64,000 bases of DNA. Origin: Modicisalibacter luteus DSM 23508 (GTDB lineage: Bacteria > Pseudomonadota > Gammaproteobacteria > Pseudomonadales > Halomonadaceae). Positions 56,047 through 64,000 of this stretch are shown one piece after another. Each line of letters opens with the position of its first letter. Position 1 is the stretch's first letter. Below the pieces are notes generated by a model. The model was given only the letters and a program-made list of their open reading frames with translations, had not been told where the DNA came from and made no database searches. The stretch is from NCBI RefSeq assembly GCF_000378505.1, contig NZ_KB899993.1, forward strand, positions 186,001 through 250,000, written 5' to 3'. The position numbers were made by a program, and so were the translations under genes.

Positions 56047-56906
56047 CAGCGTTCTCCCAGCCTTGAATTCGGGGTGCGGTCGGCATCGAATACCTTGCGC
56101 AGTACCTGGGGTTCGATACCACGTTGGTCGAGGCGTTCAGCCGAGGGTTTCAGGGTCAGCAATTCGGTGGTTACTGCCAGCGCGATCTCGTAAGGCAGCT
56201 TGCCCTTGGCGCCGGCAACACCGATAGGGCAGCGCACCTGAGCCAGTGACGCCTGGGTGTGTCCTGCTTCACGCAGGCGGCGCTTGAAACTGGCCCACTT
56301 GCTGTGGGAACCGATCAGGCCGATCGACGCGCAATCGCCGCGCTTCAGCAGCGCATCCATTAGTACCCGGTCTTCGGCATGGTCATGCGTCATGATCAGC
56401 GCATGAGTACCGGAGGGCAGCGCGGCGACGCTGGCGCCACTATCCGAGCTATCACGACATTCCAGCCGCGCCTGTGTGTCGGCTCCACTCGCAAACGCAT
56501 CTGGCCGGCTATCGTGCCAAAGCACGCGCCACGGTAGCGGTGCCATCAGCTTCACCAGTGCCTGTCCCACATGACCGGCGCCGAATACGGCCACCGTCAT
56601 TTCAGCACCGGCAAACACTTCGATCAGTACGTTAACGTACCCGCCACAGCACTGCCCGGAACGGCCTCCGAGTGGAAATGCCTCAAGGCGTGTAGTGGCA
56701 TCATGTGCCAAAAGTGCCTGAAGGGCGGCATCAATCACCTGAAACTCGAAAGTGCCGCCGCCCAAGGTGTCATGGACCTCGTCTGCAGTGATGACCATTT
56801 TGGCACCCGGCTCGCGCGGCGTAGAGCCTGATGCCCCGACTACGGTAGCCAGGGCGTGAGGCGCACCCGCATTCTGCAGACGATGCAGGGCGTCATGCCA
56901 GGTCAT
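56046..56906 (-). CDS. xdhC: XdhC: molybdenum-cofactor insertion chaperone for xanthine dehydrogenase
   Basis: A 286-residue accessory protein that binds molybdenum cofactor, protects its sulfuration and delivers it to XdhB. N-terminal XdhC/CoxI region (GASGSTPREPGAKMVI) and a C-terminal Rossmann part (AVFGAGHVGQALVKLM; MTHDHAEDRVLMDALL). It overlaps xdhB by 14 bp. Confidence 0.94.
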   Translation of the reverse strand: MTWHDALHRLQNAGAPHALATVVGASGSTPREPGAKMVITADEVHDTLGGGTFEFQVIDAALQALLAHDATTRLEAFPLGGRSGQCCGGYVNVLIEVFAGAEMTVAVFGAGHVGQALVKLMAPLPWRVLWHDSRPDAFASGADTQARLECRDSSDSGASVAALPSGTHALIMTHDHAEDRVLMDALLKRGDCASIGLIGSHSKWASFKRRLREAGHTQASLAQVRCPIGVAGAKGKLPYEIALAVTTELLTLKPSAERLDQRGIEPQVLRKVFDADRTPNSRLGER

Positions 56907-59334
56907 CGCTCGTCTCCACTGACGGGGCGAAGGCAGGGGACTGGCGAAGGGCCTCGGCGGCCATCAGTACCCGCTCCGGTGTGGCTGGTGTATCCAGGCG
57001 CGGCGCCTGCCGATAGTCGACAAGGCTGGCCAGGGCATCGCAAAGCGCCGACCACACAGAAATGCCCAGCATGAAGGGCGGCTCACCCACGGCCTTGGAG
57101 CGGTAGATGCTGGCTTGCGAGTTGGGGTGCCCCTGCAGCAGCTCCACGTTGAATTCCGGCGGCAGGTCGCCGAACGCGGGGATCTTGTAGGTGGCGGGAC
57201 CATCAGAGAGCAGGCGGCCCTGGGCATTCCACTTGAGTTCCTCGGTGGTCAGCCAACCCATGCCCTGGATGAAGCCGCCTTCGACCTGGCCCATGTCGAT
57301 GGCCGGGTTCAGCGAATCGCCCACGTCGTGCAGGATATCGACACGCGTCAGGCGATACTCGCCGGATAGGGTATCGACTTCGACCTCGGCGGCGGCGGCG
57401 CCATGCGCGAAGTAATAAAAGGGTCGGCCCTTGCCGGTGTTGCGGTCGTAATGGATCAATGGCGTGGAGTAGAAACCTTTGGCCGACAGTGAAATCCGTG
57501 ACAAATAGGCGGCCTGAACCAGCTCTCCCCACGGAATGCGGCGGTTGAAGGCAACCAGATCGCCGTTCTCCATCATCATGCCTTCACGATCGATGGCATA
57601 GTGCTCGGCGGCGAAGTCGAACAGCCGTTCACGAATCTGGCTGGCAGCATCGCGTGCGGCCATGCCATTCAGGTCGGCCCCGCTGGACGCGGCAGTCGGC
57701 GAGGTGTTGGGTACCTTGTCAGTGCGTGTCGCGGTGATTCGCACCTGTGCCAGATCCAGCCCCAACTCGCGCGCCACGACCTGACAGACCTTGGTATGCA
57801 GGCCCTGACCCATCTCGGTACCGCCGTGATTGATCATCACGCTGCCGTCGGTATAGACGTGCAGTAGGGCACCGGCCTGGTTGAGGTGCTTTGCCGTGAA
57901 GGAGATACCGAACTTTACTGGCGTCAGTGCCAGACCCTTCTTGACGATCGGGCTGCGGGCGTTGAACTCGATGATCGCCTTGCGCCGCTTCCAGTAGTCG
58001 CTGCTGGCTTCCAGTCGCTCGATGATTTCGAGGATCAGCGAGTGCTGATCCACGCTCTGTCCGTAATGAGTAACGTCCCGGCCGGCACGGTAGAGGTTGC
58101 GCTTGCGCACTGTCAGCGGGTCTTCACCGATGTGCCGTGCGATGTCATCCATCGCCGCTTCTATGATCATCATGCCCTGAGGGCCACCGAAGCCACGGAA
58201 GGCAGTATTTGAGGCGGTGTTGGTACGGGCGCGGTGGCCGGTGACGCGTGCATCACCCAGCGAATAGGCGTTGTCGGCGTGGAACATGGCGCGGTCGACG
58301 ATTGCCTCGGACAGGTCCGGGGAGTAGCCACAGTCACCGATTATCGTAATGTCCCCTCCGATCAATACCCCTTGATTATCGAAGCCCAGCCGGTAGCGAT
58401 TGTGGAACGGGTGGCGCTTGCCTGTCGCACGGGTATCCTCGGCGCGCGGCAGGCGCAGACGAATCGCTCGACCGGTACGACGGGCGAACAAGGCCGCGAT
58501 ACAGGCCCAGGACGAGGCTTGGGTTTCCTTGCCGCCGAAGCCGCCGCCCATGCGTCGGGTTTCTACCGTGACGGCATGAAAGGGCACGTTTATTACCTCG
58601 GCAACCAGCTTCTGTGTCTCGCTGGGGTGCTGATTCGACGTAAAGACGGTCACGCCCTCGTCTTCGGTGGGCGTAACCAGGCACGCCTGACCTTCGAGGT
58701 AGAAATGCTCCTGGCCGCCGACGAACTGCTCACGCTCCAGCACGTGGGGGGCGCTGTCGAGCGCCTGCTGCCAGTCGCCGCTCTGCTGGACGTGGGTCGG
58801 ACGCACGACGTCGCCGGCCTCGGCGGCAGCGATTGGATCGAGTTGGATGGGCTGTTCATCGATCTCCACCACGGCCAGGCGCACGGCCAGCCGGGCAGCC
58901 TTATAGCTGGTCGCGGCGACCGCAAACACGGATTGGCCGAGATAACTGATCTCGTCATCGACGAAGATCGGGTCGCCGGGAAATACCGGGCCGATATCGG
59001 TATGCCCCGGAACGTCGACGATGGTGATGACGTCGATGACTCCCGGCGCATGCCTGACCTTGTCCAGATCGAGCCGAGTCAGGCGGCCGTGCGCCACGGG
59101 CGAGAAGCCGATCGCCACATGTAGAGCATCGGCCGGCGCCGGCAGGTCATCGATATACGCGGCACGCCCGGTGACATGCTTGATGGCACTTTCATGGGCC
59201 GCGGAGTGTCCGGCGCTGCCTTGGCTCGTACCGCTCTCGGTATCGCGGGCCAGCGGTCCATCACCCTTGTTTTGGCCGATCTGCTCCTGGCGTGCATGGG
59301 CGGAGTCACGGGAAAGTTCAGTGAGCGTACGCAT
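56893..59334 (-). CDS. xdhB: Xanthine dehydrogenase, molybdopterin-binding subunit
   Basis: The 813-residue large subunit oxidises hypoxanthine and xanthine to urate. MGGGFGGKETQA, AFRGFGGPQGM and the catalytic Glu in GEPPFMLG (about residue 750) are present. The N-terminus is about 40 residues longer than many XdhB proteins before VTGRAAYIDDLPAP. It overlaps xdhA by 17 bp. Confidence 0.95.
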   Translation of the reverse strand: MRTLTELSRDSAHARQEQIGQNKGDGPLARDTESGTSQGSAGHSAAHESAIKHVTGRAAYIDDLPAPADALHVAIGFSPVAHGRLTRLDLDKVRHAPGVIDVITIVDVPGHTDIGPVFPGDPIFVDDEISYLGQSVFAVAATSYKAARLAVRLAVVEIDEQPIQLDPIAAAEAGDVVRPTHVQQSGDWQQALDSAPHVLEREQFVGGQEHFYLEGQACLVTPTEDEGVTVFTSNQHPSETQKLVAEVINVPFHAVTVETRRMGGGFGGKETQASSWACIAALFARRTGRAIRLRLPRAEDTRATGKRHPFHNRYRLGFDNQGVLIGGDITIIGDCGYSPDLSEAIVDRAMFHADNAYSLGDARVTGHRARTNTASNTAFRGFGGPQGMMIIEAAMDDIARHIGEDPLTVRKRNLYRAGRDVTHYGQSVDQHSLILEIIERLEASSDYWKRRKAIIEFNARSPIVKKGLALTPVKFGISFTAKHLNQAGALLHVYTDGSVMINHGGTEMGQGLHTKVCQVVARELGLDLAQVRITATRTDKVPNTSPTAASSGADLNGMAARDAASQIRERLFDFAAEHYAIDREGMMMENGDLVAFNRRIPWGELVQAAYLSRISLSAKGFYSTPLIHYDRNTGKGRPFYYFAHGAAAAEVEVDTLSGEYRLTRVDILHDVGDSLNPAIDMGQVEGGFIQGMGWLTTEELKWNAQGRLLSDGPATYKIPAFGDLPPEFNVELLQGHPNSQASIYRSKAVGEPPFMLGISVWSALCDALASLVDYRQAPRLDTPATPERVLMAAEALRQSPAFAPSVETSDDLA

Positions 59335-60799
59335 CGAGGCAGATCTCCGTTGTATTGTTGTCGTGGCTCGTCTCTTTTTCCAGCATCAGGCGAAGGCGCT
59401 CGAGCAGGTTGGCTGCCGCCACAAGGCGATATTCGCTGGAGCCTCTGACATCGTCGAGGGGCTGGAACTCGTGGCGCAATGCCGCGCGGGCGGCCTCGAA
59501 TGCGGCGCGGCTCGGTGATTGTCCTTCCAGCGCTGCTTCGGCCTGGAGCGCCCGGCGAGGAATGGCTGCCATACCGCCATAAGCGAGTCGTACGTCTTTC
59601 ATGACGCCGTTGTCCAGCCGCCAGGAGAAGGCCGCCAGTACGGCGGAAATGTCGTCTTCGCGACGTTTGGAGAGCTTCCAGACCTTGAGCTGACGGTCAG
59701 CGAGATGTGGCAGGAAGATGGCACGGATGAACTCACCCGCCTTCAGGGCCGTCTGCTTGTAATCGAGGAAGAATGCATCAATGGGAATTTCCCGCTCTCC
59801 CTCGGGGCCATCGAGGGCCAGGCGGGCCCCCAGCGCCAGCAGTACCGGCGGGGTATCGCCGATGGGTGAGGCATTGGCCACATTGCCACCCATGGTGGCC
59901 CGGTTGCGGATCTGCGATGAGGCGAAGCGGTGCATGAGATGCGCGAACGCGGGATAGTGCTCGGTAAATAGCGGCTCCAGTCTGCGGAAGGTCACTGCGG
60001 CGCCCACCCACCAGCCATGAGGGGTTTCCTCGATCCCGTTGAGTTCAGTGACTTCGCGGATATCGACGACCTCGTCGAGTGACTTGAGCTGCTGGGTCAC
60101 TTCCAGCCATAGATCGGTGCCGCCAGCTACCAGGCGGGCATCAGGCTGCTGTCGACGCACTTCGCGCAATGCGGCCAAATCCCGTGGCGCGGTATAACCA
60201 GTGGCTGCCTCGGGAGCGCTCTGGGACATACGGGTAGCATCGGTAGATAGCGTCTCGACGTTGCGAGGCAGGTCCGGATCGTCTGCCCAGGTGGGGTGTG
60301 TATCCGGGTAGTCGCCCATGCGCAGGGCGGCGTCGCGAATCGGACGATATCCGGTGCAGCGGCACAAGTTGCCCCCCAGTGCCGACTCCAGGCGCTCTTG
60401 TGTCAGTGGTGCCGGCTGGTGCCGCTGGCCCTCGTGTAGCGTGAATAGCGACATGATGATACCGGGGGTACAGAAACCGCATTGACTACCGTGACAATCG
60501 ACCATGGCGGCCTGAACCGGATGCAGCGCATCGCCGCGGGCCAACCCTTCGACAGTGACGACATGACACCCGCTCAGCTGATGCGCGGGCATGATGCAGG
60601 CATTGGCATTATGGTAGGCCAAGCCGCCACTGCCATCCGGCTCCCCGACAGCGACCGTGCATGCGCCGCAGTCACCTGAAGCACAGCCTTCCTTGGTTCC
60701 GGTCTTGCCAAGGTAGACACGTAGCAGTTCCAGGGCGCTGGTGTCCGGGCTGATGTCGGCACACTGCTGCCGTTGCCCGTTTAGATAAAAATCGATCAT
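59318..60799 (-). CDS. xdhA: Xanthine dehydrogenase, iron-sulfur/FAD subunit
   Basis: A 493-residue subunit passing electrons from XdhB to NAD+. Two [2Fe-2S] clusters: plant-type CASGDCGAC (about 40-48) and CGFCTPG with CRCTG (about 110-150). The FAD domain (about 200-490) has LVAGGTDLWLEV and ATMGGNVANASPIGD. I chose ATG 60799 (MIDFYLNG) since the upstream extension to 60874 would cover the RutR operator. The promoter is shared, divergently, with the rutR-like gene. Confidence 0.94.
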   Translation of the reverse strand: MIDFYLNGQRQQCADISPDTSALELLRVYLGKTGTKEGCASGDCGACTVAVGEPDGSGGLAYHNANACIMPAHQLSGCHVVTVEGLARGDALHPVQAAMVDCHGSQCGFCTPGIIMSLFTLHEGQRHQPAPLTQERLESALGGNLCRCTGYRPIRDAALRMGDYPDTHPTWADDPDLPRNVETLSTDATRMSQSAPEAATGYTAPRDLAALREVRRQQPDARLVAGGTDLWLEVTQQLKSLDEVVDIREVTELNGIEETPHGWWVGAAVTFRRLEPLFTEHYPAFAHLMHRFASSQIRNRATMGGNVANASPIGDTPPVLLALGARLALDGPEGEREIPIDAFFLDYKQTALKAGEFIRAIFLPHLADRQLKVWKLSKRREDDISAVLAAFSWRLDNGVMKDVRLAYGGMAAIPRRALQAEAALEGQSPSRAAFEAARAALRHEFQPLDDVRGSSEYRLVAAANLLERLRLMLEKETSHDNNTTEICLDAYAH

Positions 60800-60858
60800 C
60801 ACGGAGTTCGCTCGCTCGTTATTATCAGTGGACCTATCGAGAGGAGTCTGCATGTCAC

Positions 60859-60874
60859 TTGACCAAATGGTCAA
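60859..60874. promoter_or_regulatory. RutR-type operator
   Basis: TTGACCAAATGGTCAA is a perfect 7-2-7 palindrome and an exact match to the known E. coli RutR consensus TTGACCA-N2-TGGTCAA. It sits 60 bp before xdhA and 142 bp before the divergent rutR-like gene, so it probably controls both. Confidence 0.9.
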
Positions 60875-61015
60875 TTATTCTAGCGTGGCCGATAGCCCAC
60901 AGGTGCGCAAGCAGGCGGCGCAGGAAATTCCTGTCGGGTCGGGGCGCGAGAATGCTGGCGTTGAGTCCCTCGCCAAGCTAGGGCAAGCTTGCTGCTTTGG
61001 CAGGGGAAAGCTTCG

Positions 61016-61648
61016 ATGACGACGATCACTGCGCCGGAAACGACACGAACGCGATTGCGCAACGAAAGGGCGATTCTCGACGCAGCCGAACAGGTTTTTG
61101 CTTGCCATGGTTACCGTGGTGCAAGCGTGCAGGCAATTGCCGAAGCAGCAGGTTTGCCAAAGTCGAACGTGCTCTATTATGTGGGTAGCAAGCGTCAGCT
61201 CTACGTCACGCTTCTTGAGCGCATGATGGAGCGATGGAACGCGATGCTGGACGATATCAGCGTCGATGACGATCCCGCCGAGGTCATCGAAGCCTTTATC
61301 CGCAGCAAGATGGAGCTCACCCGCATTCATCCCCAAGGGTCTCGCCTGTTCGCGGCGGAGGTATTGCAGGGAGCGCCATTTCTGCAGGACTACCTGCGCG
61401 GGGAATTACGCGAATGGGTCCAGGCGAGGGCAAAGGTGTTTGAGCAGTGGGCGGAAAGGGGGCGGATGGACCCGGTCGATCCAGTCTGGCTGATTTTCCT
61501 GATTTGGTCTTCCACCCAGCACTACGCCGATTTTGAAGCTCAGGTACTGGGTATTACTGGTCGCGAAGCAATGGATACCGAGGACTATCGCAATATCACC
61601 GACTTCCTGTGTCGCGTCATTCTCAAGGGATGCGGTATCCGAACATGA
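61016..61648 (+). CDS. rutR: TetR-family regulator, RutR-like
   Basis: A 210-residue repressor. N-terminal helix-turn-helix (ILDAAEQVFACHGYRGAS, then EAAGLPKSNVLYYVGSKRQLY) and a RutR-type C-terminal ligand domain (RLFAAEVLQGAPFL; DPVWLIFLIWSSTQHYADFE), close to E. coli RutR over the full length. RutR binds uracil or thymine. I chose ATG 61016 with AGGGGA upstream. The operator next to it strengthens the call, although no rut (pyrimidine) genes are in the window. Confidence 0.85.
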   Translation: MTTITAPETTRTRLRNERAILDAAEQVFACHGYRGASVQAIAEAAGLPKSNVLYYVGSKRQLYVTLLERMMERWNAMLDDISVDDDPAEVIEAFIRSKMELTRIHPQGSRLFAAEVLQGAPFLQDYLRGELREWVQARAKVFEQWAERGRMDPVDPVWLIFLIWSSTQHYADFEAQVLGITGREAMDTEDYRNITDFLCRVILKGCGIRT

Positions 61649-61659
61649 GGTTCGAACTA

Positions 61660-61695
61660 ACTTTGAATACAATGTTCTCGTACTTTGGATACGAG
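61660..61695 (+). promoter_or_regulatory. Repeated operator-like sites upstream of the GntR gene
   Basis: ACTTTGAATAC (61660-61670) and ACTTTGGATAC (61682-61692) are direct repeats exactly 22 bp apart, two helical turns. The first overlaps the near-palindrome TTGAATACAA, and the second lies in the inverted repeat CTCGTA-N7-TACGAG (61677-61695). FCD-type GntR proteins often bind such TTG-N4-CAA-like sites, so autoregulation is likely. Confidence 0.45.
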
Positions 61696-61752
61696 TAGCG
61701 CTCGGCGTGGCAACATGCGAAGGTATGCGTGACCGAGCGATGGAGCACGACT

Positions 61753-62475
61753 ATGCCGAAGTCATGGCAGGATACGGTGATCGACGATATTCACGCTGGC
61801 AAGCGTGTCGGTGACCAATATATCGTCGACATGATACGCGACGCCGTGCTGTCTCAACGCCTTCCGCCGGGAACGCGCCTGCCTGAGGCAACACTGGGAG
61901 ACATATTCGGTGTCAGTCGCTCGGTAGTACGCAAGGCATTGACCCGGCTGGTCGCAGATCACATCGTTGTGCAACAGCCTAATCAGGTGGCTCGCATTGC
62001 CTCGCCCGGTATCGAGGAGACGAAAGAGATTTTCGCCGCGCGGCGCTTGGTGGAAGGCGAGGTGGCCGCCTTGCTGGCGGGCCAGCTATCTTCCGCTCAA
62101 TATACCGAGTTACGACAAATCATTGAGGAGGAGCACGACGCGCATCAACAGGGCGAAGAAGCCCGGCGCGTGAAGTGCTCCCTAGCAGTGCATCGTTATC
62201 TGGCGGATCAGTCACCTAACCGAGTGCTGGGCAGCATGTTGGCCGATCTGATCCTGCGCACATCCATTGTCATCGCGCTATACAAGCGTCCAGGCATGGA
62301 AGCCTGTTATCTGGATCACGATCATGCCGAACTTCTGGACTTGCTGGGGTCAGGGGCGCCACAACAAGCCTGTGACAGGATGCGTCAGCATCTGAGTGAC
62401 CTCGAAGCGTTGCTCGATCTGCGTCCCCAGGAAGGGCGTATTGATCTTGCGGCTATCCTTGGTGGGATCGCCTAG
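61753..62475 (+). CDS. GntR/FCD-family transcriptional regulator
   Basis: A 240-residue regulator: winged helix-turn-helix (about 25-90; LPPGTRLPEATLGDIFGVSR, SVVRKALTRLVADHIV) and an all-helical FCD ligand domain (about 100-230; AARRLVEGEVAALLA, HRYLADQSPNR, DHAELLDLLGSG). Metal-binding Asp/His positions typical of FCD domains are present. I chose ATG 61753 (GGAG 8 nt upstream); GTG 61729 is possible. The target is not known; the purine genes nearby are plausible. Confidence 0.88.
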   Translation: MPKSWQDTVIDDIHAGKRVGDQYIVDMIRDAVLSQRLPPGTRLPEATLGDIFGVSRSVVRKALTRLVADHIVVQQPNQVARIASPGIEETKEIFAARRLVEGEVAALLAGQLSSAQYTELRQIIEEEHDAHQQGEEARRVKCSLAVHRYLADQSPNRVLGSMLADLILRTSIVIALYKRPGMEACYLDHDHAELLDLLGSGAPQQACDRMRQHLSDLEALLDLRPQEGRIDLAAILGGIA

Positions 62476-62574
62476 TCGGTAAAACGCGGCTGATTCCTGT
62501 ACAAATCCACTCTTTTTCCTATGCTGAAGCAGTTCGATGCTTCCTGATTATTTCGTTCGAATACCCCTTGTGTC

Positions 62575-62608
62575 GCCGGCCCCTTGAATCCCCGGGGCCG
62601 GCTTTTTT
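62575..62608 (+). terminator. Rho-independent terminator of the GntR gene
   Basis: A 9-bp perfect stem GCCGGCCCC/GGGGCCGGC with a 10-nt loop, followed by six T residues (62603-62608), about 100 bp after the gene. Confidence 0.88.
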
Positions 62609-62628
62609 CGCTCCGCTTTACCTGATTA

Positions 62629-62832
62629 TTAGTCTGGGCCTGGGTCAGCGTCAGTTCCACCTTTATAGGCGCTCCAGTCCGAGTCCTGCATATGGACACG
62701 CTCTGCATCCGCCCGGTCGTAAGTGTCGTAAATCCCCAGACTCACACCAGTATCGCTATCGAAGAGTTCATAACGGGGCGTTGCATGGCCCTTCGTGCCG
62801 ACTTGCCTGATTTCCATTGCGTTTCTAAGCAT
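62629..62832 (-). CDS. Small hypothetical protein
   Basis: A 67-residue soluble acidic protein (MLRNAMEIRQVGTKGHATPR, then YELFDSDTGVSLGIYDTYDR). GGGAG lies 6 nt before ATG 62832. The alternating polar/hydrophobic pattern suggests a small beta-rich fold. I do not recognise the family. It lies between the GntR terminator and the third antiporter gene. Confidence 0.6.
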   Translation of the reverse strand: MLRNAMEIRQVGTKGHATPRYELFDSDTGVSLGIYDTYDRADAERVHMQDSDWSAYKGGTDADPGPD

Positions 62833-62947
62833 ACTGGCTCCCTGCGCTGATCTATGCCATTTAATGGCAACACCCTATCACGCTCTCGGACATGGCAGGG
62901 TATCGCCATGGCAACGGCATGCTCCAATTGGTAACCTTCGGATAGTC

Positions 62948-63904
62948 TTAAAACGTCATGAAACTCAGCCAGACATACACTCCATAGCTGCCAAGCAAAA
63001 TGGCTCCTTCGACACGTGACAGGCGCAAGCCGGTATAAAGAAACGCCAGTAGTACTACCGCGGAACCCAGCATGACCCACTGGTCGAAAACCAGGATGCG
63101 GCCTGCGACCGGCAAAGGTTGAAGGATGGCCGAGACACCGAGAATGCCGAGCACATTGAAAATGTTGCTTCCAAGGATATTTCCCACGGCGACATCGGCA
63201 TGACGGCGCAGGGCGGCAATCACCGATACCGCCATCTCGGGTAGGGACGTGCCCACCGCTACCAGAGTCAAGCCGATCACGGCTTCAGGCACACCCATGG
63301 ATTCGGCGATACCAATGGCACCGTAGAGTAACAGCCTGGAACCGCCAATCAGCAAGGCAAGCCCGCCCAGGATGGCCAGGCCAATAGTGAGCCAGCTTTG
63401 AGGAAGAGCAGTCACTTCCTCCGCTTCTGCGGTATGCATGTCAGCAGCTGGAATGTGTTGCTGACTCTCGCTGCGATAGGCCCATATCAAGTAAGCAACG
63501 AGGCCAGCCAGCAATATGAATGCATCGCTTCTACCCAGGGCTCCACTCAGCGTAAGAACAATAAAGAGAGCACTGGCAACGACCACGACGAGCCCATCGC
63601 GACGCAAGGCCAGAGGCTGCACAGTCATTGGCGAGATCAACGCGCACAGCCCAAGGATAAGAAGCACATTACCGATATTGCTGCCGACGATGTTGCCCAC
63701 AGCAATGTCAGGTTGGTCATTCATGGCGGCATCGATGGACACCACGAGTTCCGGTGCCGACGTGCCAAACCCCACGATGACCAGGCCTGTCAGTAAGGGG
63801 GAAACCCCGACACGGCGCGAGGCGGCGATGGCGCCCCGAATCAGTGCTTCTCCCCCCAGGGTGAGCAGTACGATACCAACTGCCAGACTAAGCGCATATC
63901 CCAT
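62948..63904 (-). CDS. CaxA/YrbG-type Na+/Ca2+ antiporter (third paralogue)
   Basis: A 318-residue inner-membrane antiporter with two alpha repeats: GFGTSAPELVVSIDAAMND with VGNIVGSNIGNVLLILG, and VAVGTSLPEMAVSVIAALRR with VGNILGSNIFNVLGILG. It is clearly more distant from the tandem pair at 45248-47273 than those are from each other, so it is not a recent copy. ATG 63904 has AAGGGA upstream. Confidence 0.9.
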   Translation of the reverse strand: MGYALSLAVGIVLLTLGGEALIRGAIAASRRVGVSPLLTGLVIVGFGTSAPELVVSIDAAMNDQPDIAVGNIVGSNIGNVLLILGLCALISPMTVQPLALRRDGLVVVVASALFIVLTLSGALGRSDAFILLAGLVAYLIWAYRSESQQHIPAADMHTAEAEEVTALPQSWLTIGLAILGGLALLIGGSRLLLYGAIGIAESMGVPEAVIGLTLVAVGTSLPEMAVSVIAALRRHADVAVGNILGSNIFNVLGILGVSAILQPLPVAGRILVFDQWVMLGSAVVLLAFLYTGLRLSRVEGAILLGSYGVYVWLSFMTF

Positions 63905-64000
63905 ATGTTCGAGTCCCTTCGTTGTGGTGTATTACCTTGCCCGAATGCTAGTGCAAGCTGTCAGCGTTTGCGATTGGCATAAACGCACTGAACCGAGCCC

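Overview
The window looks like chromosome of a motile, aerobic gammaproteobacterium, most likely Halomonadaceae (Halomonas or a close relative). This is inferred from the high-GC coding style, the flhDC-driven flagellar locus, the CIO-type oxidase with cydDC, and the pqiABC and purine genes. It is not proven by a marker gene; I saw no rRNA or tRNA.

Positions 1-38533 are mainly a flagellar and chemotaxis island. The left edge carries a very large minus-strand gene that runs off the window. It encodes TPR repeats, an O-GlcNAc-transferase-like GT41 domain, a degenerate FkbM-like region, two further GT-A-type glycosyltransferase regions and a sulfotransferase-type P-loop. It lies directly downstream of the flagellin gene fliC, which suggests flagellin glycosylation and perhaps sulfation. 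After fliC come genes unrelated to flagella (DUF2835, asparaginase, an MFS exporter, two unknown proteins). Then follow fliD-fliS-fliT-fliK-like-fhlB, the master regulator flhDC, motAB-cheA-cheW, four chemoreceptors, an orphan chemoreceptor tail, cheR, cheB, cheY, cheZ, flhB-flhA-flhF, a possible P-loop-less flhG relic, flhE and fliA. Sigma-28 (FliA) promoters can be read upstream of fliC, fliD, motA and the third chemoreceptor, so the usual hierarchy (FlhDC, then flhB/flhA/fliA, then FliA-dependent filament and chemotaxis genes) can largely be followed in the DNA.

Positions 38552-53411 hold an EAL-like/HDOD protein, a RhlE-type RNA helicase, the envelope lipid-transport operon pqiABC, two tandem CaxA-type Na+/Ca2+ antiporters, and an operon for a cyanide-insensitive bd-type oxidase (cioAB) with its assembly transporter cydDC.

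Positions 53471-62475 are a purine-catabolism block: adenine/adenosine deaminase, guanine deaminase, xdhC, xdhB and xdhA, a RutR-type TetR regulator with a perfect RutR operator in the divergent xdhA promoter, and a GntR/FCD regulator with its own repeated operator-like sites. Adenine and guanine would be deaminated to hypoxanthine and xanthine, and XdhABC would oxidise these to urate. The right edge has a small unknown protein and a third CaxA-type antiporter. I found no CRISPR array, insertion sequence or prophage.
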